A stretch of 53,088 bases of DNA from Candidatus Poribacteria bacterium (GTDB lineage Bacteria; Poribacteria; WGA-4E; WGA-3G), in assembly GCA_012267415.1 (NCBI GenBank), contig JAAXGN010000065.1, positions 1 to 53,088 of the forward strand, written 5' to 3'. A program made the position numbers and the translations under genes. A model generated the notes under the pieces. That model was not told where the DNA came from. It saw nothing but the letters and a program-made list of their open reading frames with translations, and did not search any database. Below, piece by piece: positions 37,427-46,789 of the stretch; the first letter of the stretch is position 1; each line of letters begins with the position of its first letter.

Positions 37427-38230
37427 TCATTGAGATATTTTCCAGTTAGCAAAATCCTTCTCAATTTCTTCAGACCATTTACGATCAATTTCTCCAGGTG
37501 TATAAATACCTTCGCGAAGTCTCTGGTGACCAAACCGATCACGTAGTTGTACCTCTTCGCCTCTTTCAACGACTTGCTGCGCAAAATGTGGCGGAATAAA
37601 GATCACCCCTCCGCGTCTTCCTAAAACAACATCACCCGGCAAAACTGTTGCTTCACCGATGCGGGTAGGAATATTGATACCCGTAAGCGTAACATTCGCT
37701 ATGCCGGTTGGATCAACACCTCTAACAAACGTAGCAAAGTCAGGTAATTCATAGATACCATCCAAGTCCCGGATTCCACCATCAATAACCATCCCTGTTC
37801 CAGTCTTTGCGTAGATAGAATTTCCTAAATTGTCTCCAGCAAATGTACCATCTTTTACTTTTCCGAATAGGTCCACGACAATGACATCATCCTGAACAAG
37901 GGTATCAATGACCCATGAGTTTTGACCACCGACGCGGCCATCCTTCTCACCTTGTGCAGATACAGAATCGTTTAGATCAGGACGAACGGGTACAAACGCA
38001 CACGTTACGGCTCTACCCACCAAGACTCTGTCTGGATGTAAATTCATCCAATCCCCAGCAAACTGAAACTTATAACCATTTCCATTGAGAACACCCCATG
38101 CCTGTTCAATACTGATTGTCTTCATCCGACGTAGTATGTCATCTGATACGCGCGGGCGTCCATCAGGAAACCGTTCGCCTTCCCATTTGTGCGTAATAGC
38201 GAGAATGTTCTCTTTATTAATCAAATACAC
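37427..38230 (-). CDS. RraA-like (dimethylmenaquinone methyltransferase-like) protein
   Basis: 267 residues. The core matches the RraA/HMG-aldolase fold: VVDLFGKVKDGTFAGDNLGN, then MVIDGGIRDLDG (the family's GG-x-RD metal/substrate site), then GDVVLGRRGGVIFIPP. RraA relatives include an RNase E regulator and 4-hydroxy-4-methyl-2-oxoglutarate aldolases. The company of catabolic genes here, and about 60 extra N-terminal residues, suggest an aldolase-type enzyme rather than an RNase inhibitor. GTG start with AAGGA upstream. M14 and enolase-superfamily genes follow in the same direction. Confidence 0.82.
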   Translation of the reverse strand: MYLINKENILAITHKWEGERFPDGRPRVSDDILRRMKTISIEQAWGVLNGNGYKFQFAGDWMNLHPDRVLVGRAVTCAFVPVRPDLNDSVSAQGEKDGRVGGQNSWVIDTLVQDDVIVVDLFGKVKDGTFAGDNLGNSIYAKTGTGMVIDGGIRDLDGIYELPDFATFVRGVDPTGIANVTLTGINIPTRIGEATVLPGDVVLGRRGGVIFIPPHFAQQVVERGEEVQLRDRFGHQRLREGIYTPGEIDRKWSEEIEKDFANWKISQ

Positions 38231-38260
38231 GTTTTTCCTTTCAATTACAACAAAGGAGAT

Positions 38261-39115
38261 CTATAGTCCAGCATTACGCCATACTTGATTTAGGGATTCA
38301 GCGGTAACTTTCGCAGCTTCTTCGGGTTCCATTGCGTTGACTGTCTTGCTAAACGGTTCTGGGGTCACTGGACCATCGTAACCAATATCAGAGAGTATCT
38401 GCATCAATTCAGTTAGCGGGATGACTCCGGTTTCTGCTGGCAGACAGCGTATGTTATCAATCTGTTCATACGGATCAATACCTGCAGGTGCATCGTTGAT
38501 GTGGACATACACAACATCATCTGCTGAGAGTTTTCTTACGTCATCAATTGCGGAACGACACGTGTACCAATGCCATGTATCAAAAAGCAAACCGACGTTT
38601 CCCGTGCCTATTGTAGCTGCAAGACCTAACATCGCATCCATAGAATAAGCGAATAGATGTTTTGCCGACTTGCGACTCGTTGCCGGTCCGATAAATTCAA
38701 GTCCGATAGCATGCCCGTGCGTCTTCAGGATTTCAGCAACAGACCTGAGTCGTTTTACAGAGAAATCCCAATTCTCCTGAAATGTCATATCATTTGAGGC
38801 AGGACCGACAACAGTCGTTGAGCGGAAACAACCGAGTTCTGCAGCCAATTCAGCACGCGCGGGTAGTTGCGCTAAACCTGCATAAAAATCTGAATCCGAT
38901 CCGCGCCAGTTAACACCGAAACCCCATCCACCCATTTTGATGCCTGCATCATTCCAAAGGTCTTTAACATACTGAACAGAGTGTTCCTCAGCGAGTTGGT
39001 GTGCCTCACCTATATTTAAGTCAAGTCCTTCAAATCCAGCATTTTTGGCTAATGCTAAGCCTTCCTTCATATTAGCTCGTATACCAATAGCACCCGTACT
39101 TAGGTTCTTAAACAT
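38261..39115 (-). CDS. Sugar phosphate isomerase/epimerase (xylose isomerase-like TIM barrel)
   Basis: 284 residues of the AP endonuclease 2/xylose-isomerase-like TIM barrel family. Metal-site candidates are E in GLEFIGPATS, D and H in LLFDTWHWYTC, H in VYVHINDAPAG and E in VTPEPFSK. It starts with FKNLSTGAIGIRANMKEGLALA, typical for the family. GAGG precedes ATG 39115. The neighbours (PhyH, Gfo/Idh/MocA, RraA-like, enolase-superfamily) make a sugar or inositol catabolic role likely; the substrate is not evident. Confidence 0.88.
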   Translation of the reverse strand: MFKNLSTGAIGIRANMKEGLALAKNAGFEGLDLNIGEAHQLAEEHSVQYVKDLWNDAGIKMGGWGFGVNWRGSDSDFYAGLAQLPARAELAAELGCFRSTTVVGPASNDMTFQENWDFSVKRLRSVAEILKTHGHAIGLEFIGPATSRKSAKHLFAYSMDAMLGLAATIGTGNVGLLFDTWHWYTCRSAIDDVRKLSADDVVYVHINDAPAGIDPYEQIDNIRCLPAETGVIPLTELMQILSDIGYDGPVTPEPFSKTVNAMEPEEAAKVTAESLNQVWRNAGL

Positions 39116-39169
39116 AATTCCTCACTCTCTTTTTTGCGTTTTTTTGAAATCATTTCAATAATGTGTTAT

Positions 39170-39871
39170 TCACTTCTCACCACGCACAACTTTTGCAGCG
39201 ACTGCCCAGGGATACTCGTTGTCTTCAGCTTTGGCATCGCGATATGTGGGAATCCACACCCAACGTTCCTCACCTGAGATGTTCGGATAGCTTGCGTGCA
39301 AGGTAAGATCGTGGAAAAAGACAGCACCACCTGCCTCCAGTTCGGCAGTAATAGCAAGACTCTCATCAACGGCATCTGGATGCAGACGATTTCCGAATCC
39401 GTGTCCATCACTTGCGTCACCATCGTGAACGATCGCGGATTTATGAGAACCTGGGAATAACTTCAGACAACCGTTCTTGACAGTTGCATCATCAAGTGCA
39501 ACCCAGATCGAATACTTATGTGCACCATGCCAATAATGCCAGTCCTGATGCCACGGACTTGCAAATGTCGTAGAATCGCTCTTGAATACAACCTTATCAC
39601 TCAAGAATTCTATGTTTGGGGCAAGTATCCTTTCCAATATATCAAGAATCCGTTCATCACAGACGGCATTTTGGAAGACAGGACTACGGGTCGCTAAACC
39701 GACATGTACACCGTTTCCAGCAACATGACCGGTCTCTTCCTTGACTGCTTTCAAGATCTCAATACTCTCCATCTTAAGTGCTTGAACTTCGTTTCGAGTA
39801 AAGAGATTCGGCACAATTGCAAATCCTGTCTGAGAAAAATCTTCCTGTAACGATGATAAATCAATACGCAT
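39170..39871 (-). CDS. PhyH family dioxygenase
   Basis: 233 residues. The iron triad is H108-x-D110 (PWHQDWHYW) and H192 in LTLHASYPN, with R203 as the likely 2-oxoglutarate ligand; NGCLKLFPGSH is the family block. The start is ATG 39871, 2 nt after the stop of the Gfo/Idh/MocA gene, so they are co-translated. Substrate unknown. Confidence 0.9.
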   Translation of the reverse strand: MRIDLSSLQEDFSQTGFAIVPNLFTRNEVQALKMESIEILKAVKEETGHVAGNGVHVGLATRSPVFQNAVCDERILDILERILAPNIEFLSDKVVFKSDSTTFASPWHQDWHYWHGAHKYSIWVALDDATVKNGCLKLFPGSHKSAIVHDGDASDGHGFGNRLHPDAVDESLAITAELEAGGAVFFHDLTLHASYPNISGEERWVWIPTYRDAKAEDNEYPWAVAAKVVRGEK

Positions 39872-39873
39872 AG

Positions 39874-40938
39874 TTATCCTGCCTTTATCTCTACTTCTCT
39901 TCCAGTCTCACCACTTTTTAATAGTCCCTCCATCATCTGTTGGACAATCAACCCGTGACGGAGTGGTGCTTTACATTCAACGTCATCTAAAATACATTCA
40001 ATGAAGTGATCCGCGATTGCATCCCAGGCTTCGTTATACTTGCTTTTGGGTAATTTTAGGTCAATATCTTCAAACTCACCATCTTTATCCGTTCTGTATG
40101 CCTTCAGCGGACTCAACGTTGCGCCTGCCTCTGTACCGAATAGTTCAATCTGGAATTCTCCGGGTTGATGTGAAGCCCAAAAACTCTCAACTTGCAATCC
40201 TACACCATTCTCAAACGTGATGAAGCCACCTGCATAATCATCAGAATCATATTTCGTATAGGTTGACTTCGGTGGTTTTGAACGGTTCCAATACCCAAGT
40301 CCTCGGGGTCCGAACTTTGCCCCCGCAGCACCTAATACTGCTATAGGTGTCGGCATACCCATGATCCACCAGACTGAATCAAGCACATGGACGCCCATAT
40401 CGCGGAATGCCCCACCACCTTTCTGGATGAATCCGAGGTTCCAAGCAGGAATACCACTGCGACGAACACTACGTGCACGTGCATAATAGATATCGCCGAA
40501 ATAATCATCTCTTGCGAGACTACCAAGGTGTTGACAGGCATGACCGAAACGCGTTGATAGCGACATCATATTGACGACACCCGCATCCTCTGCCACTTCA
40601 ACCAATTCTTCTGCAGCCTGTTCAGAATCCGCTAAAGGCTTTGTTACCATGACGTGTTTACCATTCTTTACTGCTTCCAGTGCGATGGGAACATGCCATT
40701 GGTTCGGCGTCCCAACGAAAACTGCATCAATATCGCTTGCTTGACACATCTCCTTGTAATCTGTATAGAGTTTCTGTTTTCCGGGTAGATCTTTCGCAAA
40801 ACCTTTCATACGGTCTTCATCAAGGTCACATAGTGCGACGACTTTACCTCTTGCATTGCGTGAAAGGGCGGAACCGTTAGGTCTTCCGATACCCATCCCA
40901 ACGACTGCAACGCGTACTTGCTTCTTATCTGATGACAT
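39874..40938 (-). CDS. Gfo/Idh/MocA family oxidoreductase
   Basis: About 354 residues. The Rossmann motif VAVVGMGIGRPNGSALSRN is followed by VALCDLDEDR, FVGTPNQWHVPIA, then the family lysine in MVTKPLADSEQAAEELV. The C-terminal domain has GAFRDMGVHVLDSVWWIMG. I chose ATG 40938 because GGAGAAG lies 8 nt upstream; the ATG at 40977 would overlap the cytochrome gene by 4 nt. It is in a minus-strand run with PhyH, isomerase and RraA-like genes. Substrate unknown. Confidence 0.9.
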   Translation of the reverse strand: MSSDKKQVRVAVVGMGIGRPNGSALSRNARGKVVALCDLDEDRMKGFAKDLPGKQKLYTDYKEMCQASDIDAVFVGTPNQWHVPIALEAVKNGKHVMVTKPLADSEQAAEELVEVAEDAGVVNMMSLSTRFGHACQHLGSLARDDYFGDIYYARARSVRRSGIPAWNLGFIQKGGGAFRDMGVHVLDSVWWIMGMPTPIAVLGAAGAKFGPRGLGYWNRSKPPKSTYTKYDSDDYAGGFITFENGVGLQVESFWASHQPGEFQIELFGTEAGATLSPLKAYRTDKDGEFEDIDLKLPKSKYNEAWDAIADHFIECILDDVECKAPLRHGLIVQQMMEGLLKSGETGREVEIKAG

Positions 40939-40973
40939 TATTGGCTTCTCCATAGTTAGGTTGTAAATTTCTA

Positions 40974-41537
40974 TCAATAGGGTCTACCTAACGGGTTTAA
41001 GACTGGACTTACATCATTTTCTATCGGTTTTATTGTTCTCAGGTATGCCCATATCGCTTTTAAGTCTGCATCGGTCATCTGAGCATAATGTTTGTATGGC
41101 ATAGGAGGAAATATATTACGGTTATCTGGATTACCTTGGTGTTTTCCAGTTCGCATCGCGTCAATGAACATTTTCTCTGTCCATTCACCAAGTCCCGTTA
41201 ACTTATCAGGTGTAAGATTTGAAGCGAAACTTGTTCCGAATGGAGCTGAAAACGCAGCCATACTGTTTGAGGTTAAAATAAAGATGTCTTGTTGCATCAT
41301 GCCCCTATTGTAACGTGGATGACCTTCTGTGGATGGGTGTCCTGCAAGATACATATTCGGATCAAAATCTGCTCCTGCACGAGGTGTATGGCAATAGCCA
41401 CAGGCTGCCACAGCATCAACGAGGTATTTACCCCGTTTCACCATGTCTTCCTGACTTTCAACTGACTGAATTGCGATTATAACTATTATACAGACGAAAA
41501 GAAACGCTATCGTTAAGAATACATGCTTTCTACGCAT
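40974..41537 (-). CDS. Exported c-type cytochrome
   Basis: 187 residues. A signal peptide (VFLTIAFLFVCIIVIIAI) is followed by one haem-binding site CGYCHTP and a cytochrome c fold; the C-terminal PPMPYKHYAQMTDADLKAIWAYL has the axial-methionine region. ATG 41537 is chosen because AAAGGAG lies just upstream. It is the first gene of the minus-strand catabolic run, perhaps accepting electrons from an oxidation step in the periplasm. Confidence 0.88.
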   Translation of the reverse strand: MRRKHVFLTIAFLFVCIIVIIAIQSVESQEDMVKRGKYLVDAVAACGYCHTPRAGADFDPNMYLAGHPSTEGHPRYNRGMMQQDIFILTSNSMAAFSAPFGTSFASNLTPDKLTGLGEWTEKMFIDAMRTGKHQGNPDNRNIFPPMPYKHYAQMTDADLKAIWAYLRTIKPIENDVSPVLNPLGRPY

Positions 41538-41616
41538 ATTCACTCCTTTCTTGATTTAATCTTCACATAAGATTTGACTTTAATTTAGCATTTTGTAGAA
41601 ATAGATTCAATAGAAA

Positions 41617-41641
41617 AAGGCGCGTAAAACTATCGCGCCTT
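41617..41641 (-). terminator. Rho-independent terminator after the TonB receptor gene
   Basis: An 8-bp stem (AAGGCGCG at 41617-41624 paired with 41634-41641) and 9-nt loop. On the minus strand the stem is followed by a TTTC run. It lies 27 nt beyond the receptor's stop, a classic intrinsic terminator. Confidence 0.8.
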
Positions 41642-41667
41642 ATTTATACGAATGATTTCAGTATACG

Positions 41668-44487
41668 CTAAAAGCTATACGTCAACTTGGCATAGTAAAG
41701 TCCACCGTTGAATCCGAACGGAGCCGACCTTCTTGAATAATCAAATACACCCGGGGAATCAACGATGACAGCACCATCACCGTCTACTAACATTCCTGCA
41801 CGTGCGCCGTTCATGTCATCATTGTTCGGATCAGGCAACTGATCTAACAAGTTGTTGACACCAATAGTTAGTGAGAGTCCTTCATTCAACTTGTAATTGC
41901 CCTGAAGATCAGTGAGCCACTTGCCGCCGTACGTTTGTCGTGCGGGGTCTTCTCCGCTACCCTCTTGAACGGTATACTCACCAAAGTAACGTAATGCGCC
42001 ACCAATTGTCAGGTTACCGACTATGTAATCCGCACTAACATTTATACGTGTGTTCGGCTGCCATTCTTCAATCATAGACCTTTCTTGCGAAGGGAAAAGC
42101 GTGTCTGCTAAATTCGTAGCGTTTTCTACACCGACAAGTATCTCCGGTGCTTCCACATCACCAATCACTTCCGTGTCTGCAAAAGTAAACGCAGCCTTCA
42201 GATTAAGAAGAGAATCATTTTCAAAAGCATAGAGATAACCCGCAGCGACATCAACACCTTGGGTACGGGTCTGTGCTACATTTGTGAAGACTTGAGCACT
42301 GCTTGCACCTGCTGCTGCCAACTCTGGAACGTTATCTGCACTAAAACTTCCACTCAACACAATACGGTCATCAATCTGAATGATGAATCCATCTACGGTA
42401 AGCCACAGACGGTCAACAGGTTTTAAGACAACACCTGCAGATACGTTGAATGCAGTCTCCTCTTTCAACTCAGGGATACCCAGTGCGCGTGCTGCTTCAC
42501 TATCATTCCGGAAAGTACCAACTTCTAACGGAATTTGTTCCCCTGTAACTTCGTCCCGTTTGAATTGTGTACTGATGTTATTAAAATACTGTTGTTGCAA
42601 AGAAGGTGCACGGAAACCTGTACTACCTGCTGCACGCACGGCTACCTGTTGTGTAAGATCAAAACGAGCAGTTGCTTTACCCGTAAGCGTTGAACCGAAA
42701 TCACTATACTGTTCACCACGGACTGCAGCACCGACAAGTAACCCGCTCCCCGGTTTTCCACTGAGATACGATTCGAAGTCGGCATACCCTGCAATATTGG
42801 TTCTGCTTTCATCTACTTCATTCTCAGGTTTGAAACCCGGAAATACCTGTATCCCTTTAGCAGCACCTTCTGCGCCGAGTCCTGCGTCATTCCATGAAAC
42901 CTGTTCACCCGCATGTATCCCGTAGCCTTCGCGTCTAAATTCTACGCCACCAGCCAAGTTAATCAGCGAGGATTGATATTCTAATGGATAGGTAACATCC
43001 AGATTAAACGCTGTCTGTGAGAGTTCAAACCCACCAGCATCCGCTTCGGTAGGACTTGACGCACCATAGGTTGCGTTCATGGAGTTAGAAATAAAGAAGT
43101 CAAATGTGTTTAATCCGTGGTTTACACTGACATCCACATTTAGATCAGTCGCTTCGTGTGTCCAAGCAACACCTAACGCCAGGGATATGTCTTCAATATC
43201 TGTATTAATCTCAGGCAGGAAACCATCTGGATATATGGCAGTTACTGTTCTGTCTGCTTGGTTTGCTCTCCGATAGAAACCTGCACTATTATTTTGACGT
43301 GTCGAATAACCGCCAAATGAATATAGCTCTGTCCCAGTCATTATCGGTAAACCGAAGTTATAAAAACCGATCTTTTGTGAAGAATCTGCATCTCCGATCC
43401 GAAAGTTCTGCCGATCAAAAGTGTATTCACGCGGGTCATACCATCTACCTTCTTCGGTTACGGTACCGTCTTCATTGGTTATCTCAACCATTTCGATCGG
43501 ATCACCTGGTGCATCAACCCCAGTTTTTGTCCAAACATCTGCACTAACCAGATCATACTGTTGGTTACCTGATAAGCCAGCACGGTTTGTTCTGTATCTG
43601 TCGCGCCATTCTGCAGTCAGATTAAGGTAACCTGACTCACCAACGCTCAAACCGTAATTGGCATTACCGATCCAAGTATCACCATCACCTTGATAGGTTT
43701 GTCCCCAATAGAAGTTTGCATCACCCGTATCAACATCATCCTTTAGAACGATGTTTAAGACACCTGCAATTGCATCAGAACCGTATTGCGCAGCCGCACC
43801 GTCGCGAAGTACCTCAATCCTCTTGATAGCTGAAGTAGGAATCGCGTTGAAATCCGTTCCAGCTGTACCACGTCCAACAGATGTGTTAACGTGAAGTAAA
43901 GCACTCTTGTGACGACGTTTCCCATTAACAAGCACTAAAGTTTGGTCTGGACCTAACCCCCGCAAAGTTGCAGGTCGTAACGCATCTGTTCCATCACTTA
44001 TAGATGAACTCGGAAAATTAAAGGACGGTACCAACATCTGAAGAATACGACCAGTTTCGGATTGACCTGTTAGACTCAACTGTTCTTTCTCCACAACTTC
44101 AATCGGTACCGGTGCTTGTAATGCTCTTCGTCCGATACTCCGAGTACCGACGACAACGACAGATTCTATCGTCTGCAATGGGGCAAGCATTATCGTTAAT
44201 TCTTCTTGTCCAGCTGTCACATTCACGCGACGACTTGAAAAACCTATTGCCGTAATCTGCACCGGTAGTGTACCGGATACATCATCAAACGTTGTCGCAC
44301 CGTTATCATCTGTTGTCTTTTCTTCAGTGCCAATGACAACATTGGCTGATGGTATAGGGTTACCGTTCTGATCTTGAACAACAACTTTAAGTGAATCTGC
44401 ATAAGCAGTTAAAGGCAATAATGATATGATACCGATGAGGAATACGATAAAATACCATTGATGCCACCTATTATTTGATAATAACAT
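41668..44487 (-). CDS. TonB-dependent outer-membrane receptor with N-terminal carboxypeptidase-like domain
   Basis: About 939 residues. A signal peptide (YFIVFLIGIISLLPLTAYA) is followed by a CarboxypepD-reg-like domain (LKVVVQDQNGNPIPSANVVIG), then the plug domain with LRGLGPDQTLVLVNGKRRH and IKRIEVLRDGAAAQYGSDA. The remaining 700 residues alternate beta-strands as in a 22-strand barrel, ending LYYAKLTYSF with the aromatic C-terminus of outer-membrane proteins. I chose ATG 44487 because GGAGGAAATT lies right before it, rather than 44529. It imports an unknown nutrient with TonB/ExbBD energy. The position suggests a link with the catabolic cluster downstream, but a terminator separates them. 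Confidence 0.92.
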   Translation of the reverse strand: MLLSNNRWHQWYFIVFLIGIISLLPLTAYADSLKVVVQDQNGNPIPSANVVIGTEEKTTDDNGATTFDDVSGTLPVQITAIGFSSRRVNVTAGQEELTIMLAPLQTIESVVVVGTRSIGRRALQAPVPIEVVEKEQLSLTGQSETGRILQMLVPSFNFPSSSISDGTDALRPATLRGLGPDQTLVLVNGKRRHKSALLHVNTSVGRGTAGTDFNAIPTSAIKRIEVLRDGAAAQYGSDAIAGVLNIVLKDDVDTGDANFYWGQTYQGDGDTWIGNANYGLSVGESGYLNLTAEWRDRYRTNRAGLSGNQQYDLVSADVWTKTGVDAPGDPIEMVEITNEDGTVTEEGRWYDPREYTFDRQNFRIGDADSSQKIGFYNFGLPIMTGTELYSFGGYSTRQNNSAGFYRRANQADRTVTAIYPDGFLPEINTDIEDISLALGVAWTHEATDLNVDVSVNHGLNTFDFFISNSMNATYGASSPTEADAGGFELSQTAFNLDVTYPLEYQSSLINLAGGVEFRREGYGIHAGEQVSWNDAGLGAEGAAKGIQVFPGFKPENEVDESRTNIAGYADFESYLSGKPGSGLLVGAAVRGEQYSDFGSTLTGKATARFDLTQQVAVRAAGSTGFRAPSLQQQYFNNISTQFKRDEVTGEQIPLEVGTFRNDSEAARALGIPELKEETAFNVSAGVVLKPVDRLWLTVDGFIIQIDDRIVLSGSFSADNVPELAAAGASSAQVFTNVAQTRTQGVDVAAGYLYAFENDSLLNLKAAFTFADTEVIGDVEAPEILVGVENATNLADTLFPSQERSMIEEWQPNTRINVSADYIVGNLTIGGALRYFGEYTVQEGSGEDPARQTYGGKWLTDLQGNYKLNEGLSLTIGVNNLLDQLPDPNNDDMNGARAGMLVDGDGAVIVDSPGVFDYSRRSAPFGFNGGLYYAKLTYSF

Positions 44488-44529
44488 AATTTCCTCCTTA
44501 GGATTTATGTTTAAAATTGGGATATTCAT

Positions 44530-45167
44530 GTTTCACCACTCTCTCTTTATCATAATTATGCTATGAAATTGTGTTAAATTGCAAATGAAATACATAAGAG
44601 AGTATACACTCTTAACTCTGAGGGTGTGTAAAGTTATTGCCACTCTTTTTGTCAGAATCGCGGATTACGCGGGGGACGCGGAAGACGCGGAAGGGGTTTT
44701 GGTGATTTCAGGATTTCTTCACAACCATCAGGTACTCTGTAATCTAAAGACAGAGGAGATTGCTAATTTTACACCTCTATTGGACGAGAACTTTATGCAC
44801 CAGAATCATCTAGTGACAGAAACTTTACACACCCTAAAGTATCTACTCAGCATTTGGTGTTATTAAGCCGTAGCACATTCATCTTGATTGTGCAACGCAT
44901 CACGCCATCCCACGCGATAAAGTATCTGCTAAGAATTGTGTCTTATCCATGTTAAGGTATAATAATGGATGAAGGGTGTTTAGCACAATCAAAAGACAAC
45001 AAAACTTCTACATACCAGCGGGATTCCTGTGGCAAAAGCCTTACAACACCCTCTCCTGACATCCGATTGACATCTCTAAACATTTTGTGCTATCCTATCC
45101 TAAAGTAACCGAGGGAAACTGTAACACAGTCATCCAGATTGTGCTACATGAACAGATGCACAACACT
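44530..45167. other. Gene-free region with repeats between divergent genes
   Basis: No convincing gene is seen. Bases 44659-44693 hold a degenerate tandem of ACGCGGAAG-like 9-mers. The 44836-44953 repeat element follows. A TATAAT at 44958-44963 could be a -10 for the acyl-CoA synthetase gene. Short ATTGTGCTAC and TAGCACAATC fragments of the dispersed repeat occur near 44980 and 45140. Confidence 0.5.
44836..44953 (+). repeat. 118-bp dispersed element (copy 1)
   Basis: Aligns over its whole length with 52577-52694 on the minus strand. It is flanked by imperfect direct repeats (AGTATCTACTCAGCATT at 44838-44854; AGTATCTGCTAAGAATT at 44921-44937) and has a conserved middle, CCGTAGCACATTCATC through GATTGTGC. 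It contains no gene. Confidence 0.75.
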
Positions 45168-46757
45168 ATGATGGATTACCCTTTAACCCTAAATCTCATC
45201 TTAGAACATGTGAGACGTATACACGGAGATAAATACGTTCACACATTAATGCCAGGCGGAAAGATACATACTTATGACTATATAACTTTCTGTGAACGGG
45301 TTGATAAATTAGCGAATGCTATTAACAATCTCAGATTAGCACACGGTGATAGAGTTGCGACTTTCGCTTCCAATACCTATCAACATCTTGAACTTTTATA
45401 TGCAATACCTTTAACAGGTAGTGTAATACATCCGATAAATATACATCTTACATCAAAACAGCAAGCAGACATTGTCCAGCAAGCAGATGACAAACTTTTC
45501 TTCGTTGATGATGCGTATTCGAATAAGTTTGCAGCATTGCAAAAAAAAACCAAGGATGCAATGTCTGTCCACTTCAACACTGATAAGACATATCACCAGA
45601 GACAATCTTCAATGGAATATGAAGGATGGATTGCTGGAAAACACAAAGCATTTAATCCAGATATTCAAGATGAAAAAAACGCATTGGCACTCTGTTACAC
45701 AAGCGGAACAACTGGTGAACCAAAAGGTATACTTTACAGCCATCGCTCAGTACTCTTACATACATTTGCAGTAAATCAGGCAGACGTTTTCGGTATCACA
45801 GAATCAGATGTCGTTCTGCCGCTTGTTCCTATCTATCACGCATTAGCCTGGGGAATACCTTATGCAGCTATGTTCGTTGGTGCTGACCTTGTGTTGCATG
45901 GAAGGGATTTAGATGCAGTTGTAGACCTAATCGCTGAAACAGGGGTTACGCTCTCTGCTGGTGTGCCAACAATTTGGCGTAAACTCTTACCAGAACTATT
46001 GAGAAGAAAACAGGATGTTGCATCATTACAACGGATAATAGTTGGTGGAGAAGCGATGCCTTCAACGCTTATTGATGTTTATGAGAAAGAACTCGGTATT
46101 GAAGTCCGACAAGCATGGGGTATGACAGAGATGTCACCAACAGGCACATTTTCAACACTTTGCAGAGAACATCTCAACTTACCAGATGAGCAGAAAAGTA
46201 GAATCAAATCTATGCAGGGAAGACCTATTCCAGGTGTTCAAATCCGACTTGCATCTGAAGATGAATATGATCTGCCGTGGGATGGAGAAACTATCGGGGA
46301 AGTACAGGTCAGAGGCATTTGGACAGCAAGTGATTACTATGGAACTGAATCTTCACAGGAACACTTTACGAAGGATGGGTGGCTTAGAACAGGTGATCTC
46401 GCTACAATTAACCGCGAAGGTTATATGCACATTGTTGACCGTGCAAAAGCACTCATTAAAAGCGGAGGAGAATCAATTTCAACTTCTGCATTAGAAGCAG
46501 TTCTCATACAACATCCATTAGTGAAAGATGCTGCAGTAGTCGGTATACCCGATGAACAGTGGGGAGAACGACCCTTAGCTGCTGTTGCACTGTCAGAGAG
46601 TACTGATGAAGATATACCAAAGTCATTATCTAAGCATTTAGCTGATGAATTTCCAAAATTCTGGATACCCGACCATTTCATCGTTATAGACGAAATACCA
46701 AAAAACAGTGTGGGAAAAATCGATAAAGATGCTATAATGAGATATATTACAAAATAG
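45168..46757 (+). CDS. Acyl-CoA synthetase (AMP-forming)
   Basis: About 529 residues of the ANL adenylating superfamily. The ATP motif is YTSGTTGEPKGILYSH, the adenine-binding block WGMTEMSPTG, and the A8 hinge GWLRTGDLATINREGYMHIVDR with RAKALIKSGGE; the catalytic lysine lies in PKNSVGKIDK. This fits fatty-acyl-CoA ligases. The frame is open to 45087, but that part lies in a dispersed repeat, so an ATG near 45156-45171 is the likely start; I use 45168. PhyH and CurA-like genes follow on the same strand, so the three may act on one fatty or branched acyl substrate. Confidence 0.88.
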   Translation: MMDYPLTLNLILEHVRRIHGDKYVHTLMPGGKIHTYDYITFCERVDKLANAINNLRLAHGDRVATFASNTYQHLELLYAIPLTGSVIHPINIHLTSKQQADIVQQADDKLFFVDDAYSNKFAALQKKTKDAMSVHFNTDKTYHQRQSSMEYEGWIAGKHKAFNPDIQDEKNALALCYTSGTTGEPKGILYSHRSVLLHTFAVNQADVFGITESDVVLPLVPIYHALAWGIPYAAMFVGADLVLHGRDLDAVVDLIAETGVTLSAGVPTIWRKLLPELLRRKQDVASLQRIIVGGEAMPSTLIDVYEKELGIEVRQAWGMTEMSPTGTFSTLCREHLNLPDEQKSRIKSMQGRPIPGVQIRLASEDEYDLPWDGETIGEVQVRGIWTASDYYGTESSQEHFTKDGWLRTGDLATINREGYMHIVDRAKALIKSGGESISTSALEAVLIQHPLVKDAAVVGIPDEQWGERPLAAVALSESTDEDIPKSLSKHLADEFPKFWIPDHFIVIDEIPKNSVGKIDKDAIMRYITK

Positions 46758-46789
46758 AATCGATTAATTTCTATCTTAAAGGAGATGCT

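Noticed and set aside
37414..37584. Long N-terminal form of the M14-type protein
   Set aside because: It would overlap the RraA-like gene by 158 nt and the extra residues do not resemble the family.
44579..44866. 95-codon plus-strand frame in the 44530-45167 gap
   Set aside because: It runs through the ACGCGGAAG tandem and the 118-bp repeat element, has no ribosome-binding site and no recognisable sequence.
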